Shown here in pieces: positions 1 to 7,844 of a DNA stretch of 9,340 nucleotides. A program made the position numbers and the translations under genes. Position 1 is the stretch's first letter. Every line of letters starts with the position of its first letter. Origin of the DNA: an uncultured Eubacteriales bacterium (GTDB lineage Bacteria; Bacillota; Clostridia; Oscillospirales; Oscillospiraceae); the NCBI GenBank assembly GCA_900554855.1, contig USIZ01000037.1, positions 1 through 9,340 of the forward strand, given 5' to 3'. The notes beneath the pieces were generated by a model that saw only the letters and a list, made by a program, of their open reading frames with translations, was not told the origin of the DNA and searched no databases.

Positions 1-74
1 AAAATTTTGGTTCTTTAAATGATAATAGCAGTGTACTCACGCTGTGATATACAAATCCAAGGGAGAGAGTCTGT

Positions 75-1427
75 ATGAAGCTGGAACAGAATATTGTGCA
101 GGTGCAGACGCTGTCGACACAGACAATCCAGAGTCTGAAAATACTTCAGATGAATACCCCGGAGCTCATGGACTACGTTCAGGAGATATCAATGGAGAAC
201 CCCGTATTGGAGGCGGAGTTCTCCTCTGTATCCGCGGCTGGCGCCGCCGGACGAGGCCAAAGCCAAATGGGATGGTTGGAGAACAGTGACCCGCAGCAAC
301 ACTGGCAAAAACAGCAGGGAAATGAGCCGGATGCCCGGGATTATGCAGCCGAAACCCAAGCGGAATCGCTGAAGGATTATGTACGCAGTCAGCTGCCTGC
401 CCAGAGCGGAAAGCTGGCGCAGGCTTTGTCCTATCTGACAGAGTGTCTTGATGAAAGCGGCTGGCTTCTGGCGTCATTGGAGGTCCTTGCTGCTGAGAGC
501 GGCCTTTCGCTGGCACTGCTGGAGCGGGCCCTGTCACAGATCCAAAACGTCGAACCGTGGGGCGTTGGTGCACGTGATTTGAGAGAGTGCCTTCTGATCC
601 AGTTGTTCCATCGTCCGAATACCGACGATATAGCCGCAAAGATCGTGCGCGATCATCTGCCCGAACTGGCGAAAAATCAGTACAACAGCATTGCAAAGGC
701 ACTTCGGATCTCACAGGAACGTGTGCGCAGAGCGGTTGAGCAGATCCGAAGTCTGAATCCCCGGCCGGGCAATGGCTTTGCCTGTTCGGAGCCAACGACC
801 TATATTATCCCGGATATGATTGCCGAATGGAACGGGAACAGCTTTGATATTCTGCTCAGTCGCTCAAGTCTGCCCCAGTTGAATATCAGCAACTATTACG
901 TCCAGCTTCGGAAGGAGAGCTCGGATCCTGAGGTCACCGCCTATCTGGATAGCAAAGTGCGTCAGGCAAAATGGGTCATTGCGGCAGTCGACCAGCGGAA
1001 GGAGACCATGCTCCGCTGTATGCAGGCCATCATGACGCTTCAGCCGGAATACTTTCGTCAAGCCCAGGGCGCACTGCGCCCCATGACCCTGGCAGATGTG
1101 GCTGCAAAGCTGGGGGTACACGAATCCACAGTCAGTCGTACCATTCGGGGCAAGTACATTCAATGTCCAGACGGCGTCGTTCCGCTCGCCTTTTTCTTCT
1201 CCCGGCCAGCATTTCAAAGCAACACCACGGGAGATGCCATATCCGTTGAAAACATCAAACGCCGTCTGCGCACACTTCTACTTCAGGAGGATCCGCATAA
1301 GCCCTATTCCGACCAGAAGCTGGCTAACCTGCTGGAGAAAAGCGACTGTTCCATCTCCCGGCGGACTGTTGCAAAATACCGCAGTGAATTAGGCTTTCCA
1401 CCCGCCACCGGCAGAAAACAGATATAA
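75..1427 (+). CDS. rpoN: RNA polymerase sigma-54 factor RpoN
   Basis: This is the alternative sigma factor that directs RNA polymerase to -24/-12 promoters and needs an AAA+ enhancer-binding protein to open DNA. The 450-residue length is normal for the family. Region I (residues 1-50) is rich in Gln and Leu and contains ENPVLE at 41-46. The core-binding region spans roughly 95-330. A helix-turn-helix begins near M337 (MTLADVAAKLGVHESTVSR). The diagnostic RpoN box appears near the C-terminus as SRRTVAKYR (428-436), differing from the usual ARRTVAKYR only in its first residue. The ATG at 75 has a purine-rich ribosome binding site (AAGGGAGAG) at 59-67, about 7 nt upstream. No enhancer-binding protein gene is present in the window, so its targets cannot be read here. 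The gene is convergent with the downstream operon. Identification is firm. Confidence 0.97.
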   Translation: MKLEQNIVQVQTLSTQTIQSLKILQMNTPELMDYVQEISMENPVLEAEFSSVSAAGAAGRGQSQMGWLENSDPQQHWQKQQGNEPDARDYAAETQAESLKDYVRSQLPAQSGKLAQALSYLTECLDESGWLLASLEVLAAESGLSLALLERALSQIQNVEPWGVGARDLRECLLIQLFHRPNTDDIAAKIVRDHLPELAKNQYNSIAKALRISQERVRRAVEQIRSLNPRPGNGFACSEPTTYIIPDMIAEWNGNSFDILLSRSSLPQLNISNYYVQLRKESSDPEVTAYLDSKVRQAKWVIAAVDQRKETMLRCMQAIMTLQPEYFRQAQGALRPMTLADVAAKLGVHESTVSRTIRGKYIQCPDGVVPLAFFFSRPAFQSNTTGDAISVENIKRRLRTLLLQEDPHKPYSDQKLANLLEKSDCSISRRTVAKYRSELGFPPATGRKQI

Positions 1428-1443
1428 ACAAAATTAAAAACTC

Positions 1444-1480
1444 CTGCTGCTTGACAACTGTCCTGCAGCAGAAGCTTTTC
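1444..1480 (+). terminator. Possible weak rho-independent terminator of rpoN
   Basis: A 7-bp stem (CTGCTGC at 1444-1450 with GCAGCAG at 1465-1471) closes a 14-nt loop and is followed by AAGCTTTTC. It starts about 16 nt after the rpoN stop codon. The loop is large and the T-run is only four bases, so termination may be partial. Confidence 0.4.
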
Positions 1481-1577
1481 CCTGTGTTCATCTATCAATT
1501 AAATAGAAAAAAACGATCTCAAATGCCAAGGCACCATCCAAATAAGAAAAGCCCTGCTTTCCCCAGTCTTTTTCGGC

Positions 1578-1613
1578 AGACAAAGAGCCCCCGAAGAATT
1601 CTCTTCGGGGCTC
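1578..1613 (-). terminator. Terminator of the minus-strand operon
   Basis: A strong GC-rich hairpin lies at 1585-1613: 12 base pairs with a single bulged C and the 4-nt loop at 1598-1601. On the minus strand it begins about 20 nt after the stop codon of the last lipoprotein gene and is followed by TTTGTCT. This position and shape fit a rho-independent terminator for the seven-gene operon. On the + strand the tail is CGCTTTC, so it may also stop rpoN transcripts that pass the weaker upstream hairpin. Confidence 0.75.
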
Positions 1614-1632
1614 CGCTTTCATGATCGCATTT

Positions 1633-2781
1633 TCAGCCATAGCTCAGCGTCAGGCCGATGGAGTCCTGACCGTCTGACAGGAAAGGCACACCCTCGCCGG
1701 TACGGGCACGCTGAAAGTACATCTCCTCACCCGAGGGAGAAATGAGGATCGGAAAGGCGGCGTCAAGGCTATCTTCAGCAGGCACGTGGAGATGAAGGCG
1801 CAGACAGTCGTCCTCCATGCGCCAGACGCCGGCGCGGATGAGCTCATATTCCTGATCGTCTTCCGGCTGGAAGTAAATATAGACCCAGCCGGCATAGCCC
1901 GGTTCGCTGTCATCCGCAGCAAGCTCCATCATCCACCGGTCGCAAACCCAGGTAGTATCCTCGAGGCCGGCATCCGTGGGCGGCAGCCACCAGTCATCGC
2001 CGGCAGGCTCCCAGCCGCTGTCATCCGGATCCCGGCTTTCAAAGTCCCAATGATCCGAATAGTCGAAGCCGCTCGTGTAGCCGAAGACGGCAAAGTCCAT
2101 CAGCATTGCTTCGCCGTCATCCCAAATCGGCACGATGGGATACCCGTATTCGTCGATCTGCGGGATCCAGTCAAGCGACACGCCCTCATTCGTCACGAGG
2201 ACAATCTCGATGTCCGGCTCGTCGGCATCCACGAACACCAGCACGGGCTGGGCGCATTCCTCACGGTAGAGCACCTCATCCGTCCCGGAATGAATGCCGT
2301 TGTCGTAGGATTCCCAAGTGATACGGTTCACGGCAAGACTGGTGTTCTCGTCACGCGGAACAATGCAGTAGAGATCGCCATAGCCCGCGCCGAGGACACG
2401 CTCAGCGGGGATATCCAGCAGAAATGGCATCTCGGAGATAAGAGCGCTGTTGTTTTCGAGCAGCCAATCCGTCATCGGCGAGTTGTCGCCCTGCTCGCGC
2501 TGACCGAGATAGGCCACCGCGCCGGTGATCCGATCGCTGAAAGTAAAGCCATCTTGCAGCCAGGCAAGGGATTCTGCCCCCCGCTCTACCGTTGGCCTGT
2601 GATCGGCCTCTGGTGTAGACACGCTGCTCCCGCCGACCTTGCTTCCGGAGAGCGCTCCCTGAATGCCTACGTCCACGTCTTGCGTTGCTGTACCGTCTTT
2701 TCCGCCGCAGGCAGGCAGACTCAGCGCCAGTGCCAGGCAGAGAAGCGCCGGAAGGAATCGGCGCCGGAACAAACGCTTCAT
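1633..2781 (-). CDS. Putative lipoprotein with C-terminal beta-rich domain
   Basis: I do not recognise a named family for this 382-residue protein. The N-terminus has several Arg/Lys residues, a hydrophobic core, and a lipobox-like LPAC with Cys25 as the likely lipidated residue, so the mature protein should sit on the outer face of the membrane. Residues 26-60 form a Gly/Ser/Thr/Asp-rich linker. The middle part (about 65-260) is acidic with many aromatics. The C-terminal part (about 273-382) starts with TTWVCDRW (276-283), then has alternating hydrophobic strands with YIYFQPEDDQEYEL and VWRMEDDCLRL, a pattern resembling lipocalin-like beta-barrels; that fold is my inference. The start is supported by AAGGAGG at 2788-2794, which lies at the junction with the preceding TPM gene; the gap between the two is 14 nt, indicating co-transcription. 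It is the last gene before the terminator. Confidence 0.85.
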   Translation of the reverse strand: MKRLFRRRFLPALLCLALALSLPACGGKDGTATQDVDVGIQGALSGSKVGGSSVSTPEADHRPTVERGAESLAWLQDGFTFSDRITGAVAYLGQREQGDNSPMTDWLLENNSALISEMPFLLDIPAERVLGAGYGDLYCIVPRDENTSLAVNRITWESYDNGIHSGTDEVLYREECAQPVLVFVDADEPDIEIVLVTNEGVSLDWIPQIDEYGYPIVPIWDDGEAMLMDFAVFGYTSGFDYSDHWDFESRDPDDSGWEPAGDDWWLPPTDAGLEDTTWVCDRWMMELAADDSEPGYAGWVYIYFQPEDDQEYELIRAGVWRMEDDCLRLHLHVPAEDSLDAAFPILISPSGEEMYFQRARTGEGVPFLSDGQDSIGLTLSYG

Positions 2782-2795
2782 TGTCCGCCTCCTTC

Positions 2796-4112
2796 TCAGA
2801 ATTTTCCGCTGCGGCCGCTTCCTCCGCCACCGCTGCAGCTGCTGGTACCGCTGTCGCTGTCAGAATCATCATGTATTTTGCGCCGTGTTTCGGTGGTATG
2901 GGTGTAGCGGTCGTACTGCTTTGTCAGGTTCAATCCACCCGCAGCAACATACTCATTGGCCTCTGCCTTTTTGTGGACTGTTTTCATCTGCCACTTCAGC
3001 ATGAGGCAGATGCCGCCGGCAATCGCACAGGAGGCCACCACAACAATGAGGTACATCGGGAGGGTGTTCTTCCGCACGGGCTTCCCCTCTTCCGCTCGGG
3101 TCAGATACTCGTCGCAGGTGTCCAGATAATGAGAGACGCCGCCGTACCAGTCGTTGTCGCCGAAGTAGCCAAGGAAGGCATCCTCCAGCTCCTTCTGCCC
3201 GTACCGGTCGAATGCATACTCTGCATGATCCCCGTAGACAAACATGGCATAGTCCCGGTCGTCCATACTCAACAGGATAATAATACCGTCCCGGTCTGCG
3301 CCCATGCCAAGCTCACTGGCGTGGTAGAGCTGATAGGTGGTTTTATATACGTCGTTTCCGCCGCCGTACTCCGTGAAGTCATCCACAAACGCAGCGTAAA
3401 CACCGCAGCCGTGGCGCTGGGAAATGTCCGCAGCCCGCGCTTCCAGTTCCGTCCATTCCTCGTAGGAGAGCTGGTCGCTGAGGTCGAAAATATAGTTCAT
3501 ATCGGCGCCGGTCGGCTCCTGCGTCTGTGACTCGGCGGTTTCTCCGGCGACATCCGTCACAGCGTTTGCACGGATATAATTCTCCACGCTTTCCGCCATC
3601 GCGTCCACCGCCTGCGACAGCGCCGTGGCGCTCATGGTCACGTCCTCGCCATTCCACGCGCGCTCGTCCATATAGGGCGACACCGCATCGTGTACAATGC
3701 CGGACAGATCCTGCGCGCTGCCCCGCGCCGTATCGAGGAGGGCGTACACGCACCAGTCCGCCTCCGAAAGCGTGTAAACGCCATCCTCCGTGCCGCGCAG
3801 CAGCAGCGTCAGCGAGACGCCGTCCTTCTGTGCGCCGCAGCCGTAGCCGGAATTCTCATAGACATACACCGCGATATCCGAGACGCTGATGTCCTCCACA
3901 CCCTCATCGGTAAATACATCCACCCGCAGGTCAACGCCAAGCGCTTCCGTAAGCTGCGGGAGCTTCTGCTCCCCCTGATAGGTCAGTTCGACGGAGCCAA
4001 GTGCCTCGGTCTCATCGTAGACCGCACCGTACTCCATCGCCGCCATAGCAGGAAAGCCCAGCGCCAGCACCAATAAAAGCGCCGTCAGCAAAGCCGTCAT
4101 TTTTCTTTTCAT
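2796..4112 (-). CDS. TPM-domain membrane protein, YdjH-like
   Basis: This 438-residue protein has a cleavable signal peptide (likely cut after A22-M23-A24), an extracytoplasmic region with two TPM-like domains, one membrane helix (about 349-374) and a cytoplasmic tail of about 64 residues. The first TPM-like domain starts near VYDETEALGS (31-40) and contains DGVSLTLLLRG. The second starts near M205 (IFDLSDQLSYEEW) and contains RDGIIILLSMDDRDY around 273-287; this copy fits the TPM pattern better. The tail ends in a Ser/Gly-rich stretch finishing SGRSGKF, as I recall for YdjH-like proteins. In B. subtilis YdjH is encoded beside PspA and YdjG. Here the YdjG-like gene lies immediately upstream with a 15-nt gap, and an AAGGGGGG ribosome binding site (4119-4126) supports the start. 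The partnership with the zinc-ribbon protein is inferred from gene order and family knowledge. Confidence 0.88.
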   Translation of the reverse strand: MKRKMTALLTALLLVLALGFPAMAAMEYGAVYDETEALGSVELTYQGEQKLPQLTEALGVDLRVDVFTDEGVEDISVSDIAVYVYENSGYGCGAQKDGVSLTLLLRGTEDGVYTLSEADWCVYALLDTARGSAQDLSGIVHDAVSPYMDERAWNGEDVTMSATALSQAVDAMAESVENYIRANAVTDVAGETAESQTQEPTGADMNYIFDLSDQLSYEEWTELEARAADISQRHGCGVYAAFVDDFTEYGGGNDVYKTTYQLYHASELGMGADRDGIIILLSMDDRDYAMFVYGDHAEYAFDRYGQKELEDAFLGYFGDNDWYGGVSHYLDTCDEYLTRAEEGKPVRKNTLPMYLIVVVASCAIAGGICLMLKWQMKTVHKKAEANEYVAAGGLNLTKQYDRYTHTTETRRKIHDDSDSDSGTSSCSGGGGSGRSGKF

Positions 4113-4127
4113 GCCCGTCCCCCCTTA

Positions 4128-5267
4128 TCACCGCATCAGAAGCGCGGCTCCGATCGAGCCCACGATCGACAGGATTGACGCAATACCGGCAAACATGCCC
4201 CAGAATTTTCCCCAACTCACCGGCAGATCGCCGACCAGTTTTCCGGTCTGTCCGTTCATGGCAAAGAGGAAATCCTTCCCGTGCCACTTGGTATTGAGCA
4301 TCCACACGGGCATGAGCGCATAATGCACCTTGCCGCGCGTCAGGTTCGTGCTGCCGGTCAGACGGACGCAGGTGTCATAGCTCGTCACACTGCCGCGCAG
4401 CGCAGCATCCAGCGTACCTTCACAGCGCTGATCGGCACGCTCCCGACACTCTTCCACGGTTACATCGTACTTGTCAGCAAGAAAGCCGGGTAGATAGGCT
4501 GTGGAAAAGGCCTTCAGCGCATTGTAGTCGTAAGGTTCAATGGAATCCATGTGGTTGTCCGGCATTTTACTGGAGGCATCCACCGGCACCTTCTCAAAGG
4601 CGACGGTGCCGGCACGATAAACGTCAAAATGTTCCGTTTTTGTGATCTCATAGTCACCGGAAACGTAGCTGTGGGAACGGGTCGCCTCGTAGCGTGCGTC
4701 ACCCGCTGCCTCACCGTCGAACATCCAGAACGGAACGTAAATGCCGCGAATCTCCTGCACATGGTTTTCGTCGGTGAACGCCCTTGGCAGAAGGATCTTC
4801 CCCTTGTAGTGATCCTTGAGCGCCTTGATGGCGTCTTCCCTGCTGAGTTTGAATGGAAGAATAAAGTCCGGCTTCAGTTCTCCGGAAAACTGCCCCGGTA
4901 CGACGGTGGGATTGCCGCAATAAGGGCAGGACGTTGCCGCCGTGCTCTCGTCGCAGATCAGCTCCGCACCGCAGCTCGGGCAGCTGTACGCCTTCATGTG
5001 CACGCCCTCCTCGCCCCAGTCCTCACTGAAGCCGGAGGTATCCCAATCGCCGTCGGCGGTGGCCGTCTCCCTGTTCTCCGCGGCCTTTTCCTCAGCCGCA
5101 TGCTGCGCTGCCGCGGCCTTTTCCTCTTTTTCCGCGTAAAGCGCTTCGATCTCCGCGACATCGTAACTCGCGCCGCAGTAATCGCACTCCAACTTGCCGG
5201 AGGCGCCCACAAAGTGCAGCGGACCGGTACAGCCGGGGCATTGATAGTTGGTTACCTGTGCTGGCAT
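4128..5267 (-). CDS. YdjG-like double zinc-ribbon membrane protein
   Basis: This 379-residue protein has two four-cysteine zinc ribbons of the TFIIB/rubredoxin type: C10, C13, C28, C31 and C96, C99, C114, C117. Between them lies an Ala/Glu/Lys-rich, probably helical coiled segment (about 38-62). The central region carries family-like aromatic motifs, including YVPFWMFDGE near residue 175 and MPVWMLNTKW at 319-328 followed by LFAMNGQTGKLVGDLP. A C-terminal hydrophobic helix (about 356-377) should anchor it, leaving the ribbons in the cytoplasm. Such proteins are often annotated as TFIIB zinc-binding or PriA/helicase-like, but no helicase motifs are visible. It resembles YdjG of B. subtilis. 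An in-frame ATG at 5363 would add 32 residues, but it lacks a ribosome binding site and the extension would run through the intergenic hairpin. The ATG at 5267 follows AAAGAGGTGG with 8-nt spacing and is preferred. The TPM gene follows after 15 nt. Confidence 0.88.
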   Translation of the reverse strand: MPAQVTNYQCPGCTGPLHFVGASGKLECDYCGASYDVAEIEALYAEKEEKAAAAQHAAEEKAAENRETATADGDWDTSGFSEDWGEEGVHMKAYSCPSCGAELICDESTAATSCPYCGNPTVVPGQFSGELKPDFILPFKLSREDAIKALKDHYKGKILLPRAFTDENHVQEIRGIYVPFWMFDGEAAGDARYEATRSHSYVSGDYEITKTEHFDVYRAGTVAFEKVPVDASSKMPDNHMDSIEPYDYNALKAFSTAYLPGFLADKYDVTVEECRERADQRCEGTLDAALRGSVTSYDTCVRLTGSTNLTRGKVHYALMPVWMLNTKWHGKDFLFAMNGQTGKLVGDLPVSWGKFWGMFAGIASILSIVGSIGAALLMR

Positions 5268-5275
5268 AGATGGTT

Positions 5276-5285
5276 CCACCTCTTT
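5276..5285 (-). promoter_or_regulatory. Ribosome binding site that decides the YdjG-like start
   Basis: On the minus strand AAAGAGGTGG ends 8 nt before the ATG at 5267. No comparable site precedes the upstream in-frame ATG at 5363, so this site sets the start of the double zinc-ribbon protein. Confidence 0.7.
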
Positions 5286-5302
5286 CCTTTTCTCCCATGG
5301 AA

Positions 5303-5329
5303 GCGCCCGTCCGTGCGGCGGGCGGGCGC
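5303..5329 (-). other. Intergenic GC-rich hairpin without U-tract
   Basis: An 11-bp stem (5303-5313 with 5319-5329, one G-T/G-U wobble) closes a 5-nt loop. It lies in the 111-nt gap between the large lipoprotein gene and the YdjG-like gene. On the minus strand it is followed by TTCCATGGG rather than a run of T, so it is not a standard rho-independent terminator. It could protect or mark a processed 3' end, or modulate expression of the downstream genes; that role is inference. Confidence 0.55.
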
Positions 5330-5378
5330 CGCCTGATACACTGGGGTCATGCAACGGCTCCATCAGCCGCAGCCGGTC

Positions 5379-7127
5379 TTAGCCAAACTGCATATTGCTG
5401 AGGATAACGTCCGGCATCGTGCCCGGAACGCAGTCCATATTGCGCAGGCCGATGGACAGCGCACGCCCGTCGTCGATCTGCGCGACATACTGGATCCAGT
5501 CGTAGCCGATGTACTTATAGGTGCGGCCGTGGAAGGTAATGCCGCCGATCACGCGGTCATCAATATCCTGATAGTTTTCAAAGTCGTCCTTGTAGTAGTC
5601 AAAGTCGTCTACCTTGGGTCTTACCTCAAACTGGATGCTGCCCGCGCCAAATGCCGTGGGATCGTCGTTTTCCACCAGACAGCGCTTTCCCTCGTCAAAC
5701 GACCAGCCGGACGTTGGGATCTTCGTCGTGATCTTGACCGATACCTCGTCGTGCGCAAACTGAGCGATGGTCTCGGAGAAGTCCTTCATTTCGGCGTTTG
5801 CAGTGGAAGCCTTATTTGCCTCAGCCGCCTCGGCCTTCACTGTGTCGAGATATTGGTCGGCGGCCTCCGAAGCGGAAAAACCGCTGCTGTTGAACGCGCT
5901 GACCGTGAAAACGCCGGGCTCTTCCTCCGCAAAATTGACGTAAACGAAGTGGTTGGGATCATCCTCAGAGATCCACTTATAATAGCGGTAGTTCAGCTTC
6001 ATGTGATCGCTGTACTCTTCCTTGACAAATTCGCCCTCCACGCCAAAGTAGTCGACCATCTCTTCGTAGGTGGTTTGGAAAATGTTGCTGGCGACCTCGC
6101 TCATCCAAACATAGCCCTTCTGCACCTGCTCTTCGGTCACAAGGCCGGTGCCGCCGGGAGCATTTGAATTTGTACTCGACGCTGCGATCCCCGTATCACC
6201 ACCGTCCGTCGGGACGCCTGCGCCGATGGCGTCCGGCATGGGCTTGCCCGCCCTGATGAGCGGCAGATACCAGTCCTCATAGCGGCTGGGCAGCGAATCT
6301 GCATCCACATCGTCCCACTCAATTCCCCACGGACGCAGATAGATCTCATAGTAGAACTCGTCATCGCCGTTTTCATAGTAGCCGTCGATCCGGATCAGAT
6401 CCTCAAAATCCATCAGGCCCGGGTCAACGATCCAGTCCGCGTGCTCCAAATAGACATCCGTGAACTGGCCGTCCTCGGACATCAGCGTGCCGTGTTCGCC
6501 GGTACCGGACGTGCTCAGACTGACGTTCACCTTTGCCATAAGACTGTCTCTTGAGTAGTCCTCGTCCCAGAGTCTGACGGTGCCGGTCATGTCCGAGCCG
6601 ATGTCAATAGTGCCGCAGATATCCCACCAGGCGCCTTCCATCTCCTCATAATCGCCCGAGCAGCCGGTCATCTTCCACCAGCCATACCAGTCACCGTTCC
6701 ACCAGTCGAGCAGCGCGTTGTCGGTCTTCTCCGTTGAGGATGCGCCGTCCCCCTTGATAAAGGTGACGGTGACCGCGCTGCCCCAGAGATCGGTGAGCGT
6801 GATGACGCCGTCTTGCAGCGTGCCGCTGCTTTCCAGACTGTCTCTGGTCAGCTTCAGAGAGCCGTCACTCTTCAGCTCCCACTTGATGTCAGTCGCGTCG
6901 CCGCCCAGGCAGAACACACCCTTGCCGCCGCTTTTCAGCTCGATGTAGCTCTCGCCTTCATCATAGATTTCGTCCAGGAGGAACCACTGGCTGCCATCGC
7001 CGGAGAATTCCGCGCCGATGTATTTACCCAGGTTGGGGTCGTCGGATGTTTCGCCGCCCTTGCTGCCGCAAGCACCGAGCGCCAACAGCATCATCAGTGC
7101 CAGTGCAAGAGAAAGTATCTTTTTCAT
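5379..7127 (-). CDS. Large multidomain lipoprotein
   Basis: This 582-residue protein has a classic lipoprotein signal peptide with lipobox LGAC and Cys20, so it should be lipid-anchored on the outer face of the membrane. Three regions follow. Residues 36-125 form a beta-rich unit with YIELKSGGKGVFCLGG, IKWEL and GTLQDGVITLTDLWG, a pattern seen in clostridial lipocalin-like lipoproteins. Residues 141-302 form a Trp-rich unit starting WWNGDWYGWW. After a Gly/Ser/Thr/Asn-rich linker (303-328) comes a C-terminal region with TTYEEMVDYFGVEGEF (352-367) and VYVNFAEEEPGVFTVSAFN (395-413), loosely like BamE/SmpA-type folds, then a final beta-rich part (about 455-582) with GRTYKYIGYDWIQY. I cannot assign a function. 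The start is supported by AAGGAG at 7134-7139 with 6-nt spacing. It lies between the TM2 gene (60-nt gap) and the YdjG-like gene (111-nt gap). Confidence 0.88.
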   Translation of the reverse strand: MKKILSLALALMMLLALGACGSKGGETSDDPNLGKYIGAEFSGDGSQWFLLDEIYDEGESYIELKSGGKGVFCLGGDATDIKWELKSDGSLKLTRDSLESSGTLQDGVITLTDLWGSAVTVTFIKGDGASSTEKTDNALLDWWNGDWYGWWKMTGCSGDYEEMEGAWWDICGTIDIGSDMTGTVRLWDEDYSRDSLMAKVNVSLSTSGTGEHGTLMSEDGQFTDVYLEHADWIVDPGLMDFEDLIRIDGYYENGDDEFYYEIYLRPWGIEWDDVDADSLPSRYEDWYLPLIRAGKPMPDAIGAGVPTDGGDTGIAASSTNSNAPGGTGLVTEEQVQKGYVWMSEVASNIFQTTYEEMVDYFGVEGEFVKEEYSDHMKLNYRYYKWISEDDPNHFVYVNFAEEEPGVFTVSAFNSSGFSASEAADQYLDTVKAEAAEANKASTANAEMKDFSETIAQFAHDEVSVKITTKIPTSGWSFDEGKRCLVENDDPTAFGAGSIQFEVRPKVDDFDYYKDDFENYQDIDDRVIGGITFHGRTYKYIGYDWIQYVAQIDDGRALSIGLRNMDCVPGTMPDVILSNMQFG

Positions 7128-7161
7128 GTTTTACTCCTTATCCCGTCACTTTGGCCGGACC

Positions 7162-7186
7162 GGAACTGCGCACAGGGCGCAGTTCC
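7162..7186 (-). other. Perfect intergenic hairpin without U-tract
   Basis: A perfect 10-bp stem (GGAACTGCGC at 7162-7171 with GCGCAGTTCC at 7177-7186) closes a 5-nt loop. It begins one base after the stop codon of the TM2-domain gene and ends 34 nt before the next start codon, upstream of the ribosome binding site at 7134-7139. On the minus strand it is followed by GGTCCGGCC, so it is not a canonical terminator. Possible roles are partial attenuation or protection of an upstream mRNA segment after processing. Confidence 0.6.
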
Positions 7187-7187
7187 T

Positions 7188-7844
7188 TCAGGTTCTCTGA
7201 ATCGGATTGCCATTCTTATCCGTGAATTTTCCGGTGGCGATCTTGATAAGGTCAACGAGCCAGCCGATACCGAACAGGCCGCCCGTAATCAGGTAGAGAA
7301 TACCGGTGCCGATCTTGCCCGCATAGAAGCGATGGATGCCCGCACCGCCAACGAAGATGCACAGCAGCAAAAGCGTCAGCCAATTCAGGGGCTTGTCCGC
7401 ACCGGGGGCTACCGCAGGCGCCACATAATCGGGAACCGTTTCGTCGGCAAGGATTTTCTGGATGGTATCTGTCACACCGTCGATGTACTGCCCCTGCAGC
7501 ATCGGTCTGCTGGCCACGCCCTTGACGCCCTTGCGCATCACGCTGTTTTTACCCACGTCGATGCCGTTGATCGTGGCGCTGCTGCTCTGCGTGACCGGCG
7601 TGATCTTGATGTGCGTACCGTTCTTGACATGGAGCCAGAGAATAACGTCAAGATTCGGTTCCTTTTCAAAGACAACGCGCTCGCCGGGGACACCTCCCTT
7701 GACGGAAAACGGCATCTGGAATGCCGCAGCGCGGGCCTTCAGCTTGTCATAGATTTCCTGAATCGTCATTGCGTTTGGGATATCGAATTCACGGGGGAAG
7801 GTTGCGGTCATGCTGTCCTTCAGATTGCCAGTCAGGTTATTCAT
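7188..7844 (-). CDS. TM2-domain membrane protein with unassigned N-terminal domain
   Basis: This is a 218-residue protein. The C-terminal part (about 154-203) is a TM2 domain: two hydrophobic helices (about 155-168 and 178-200) joined by a loop with GGAGIHRFYAGK (166-177) and followed by GIGWLVDLIK with the conserved Asp198. The first 140 residues look soluble and mixed alpha/beta (TIQEIYDKLKARAAAF, VILWLHVKNGTHIKI) and match no family I can name. There is no signal peptide, so the N-terminal domain is probably cytoplasmic. An in-frame ATG at 7919 would add 25 charged residues but has no ribosome binding site; the ATG at 7844 has AGGAGGA 6 nt upstream and is preferred. TM2 domains in bacteria are often fused to other modules and are of uncertain function. 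Confidence 0.88.
   Translation of the reverse strand: MNNLTGNLKDSMTATFPREFDIPNAMTIQEIYDKLKARAAAFQMPFSVKGGVPGERVVFEKEPNLDVILWLHVKNGTHIKITPVTQSSSATINGIDVGKNSVMRKGVKGVASRPMLQGQYIDGVTDTIQKILADETVPDYVAPAVAPGADKPLNWLTLLLLCIFVGGAGIHRFYAGKIGTGILYLITGGLFGIGWLVDLIKIATGKFTDKNGNPIQRT

Noticed and set aside
1..74. Promoter for rpoN (GATAAT at 21-26 as a -10 box)
   Set aside because: The only -35-like element (TTGGTT at 7-12) is 8 nt away, far too close, so no promoter is called.
1786..2907. Long open frame on the + strand opposite the last lipoprotein gene
   Set aside because: It lies antisense to a gene with a signal peptide, lipobox and good ribosome binding site; its translation shows no domain and is a by-product of GC-rich codon use.
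4128..5267. PriA/helicase function for the double zinc-ribbon protein
   Set aside because: Only the zinc ribbons recall such annotations; no Walker A, DEAD-box or other helicase motif is visible and a C-terminal membrane helix is present.
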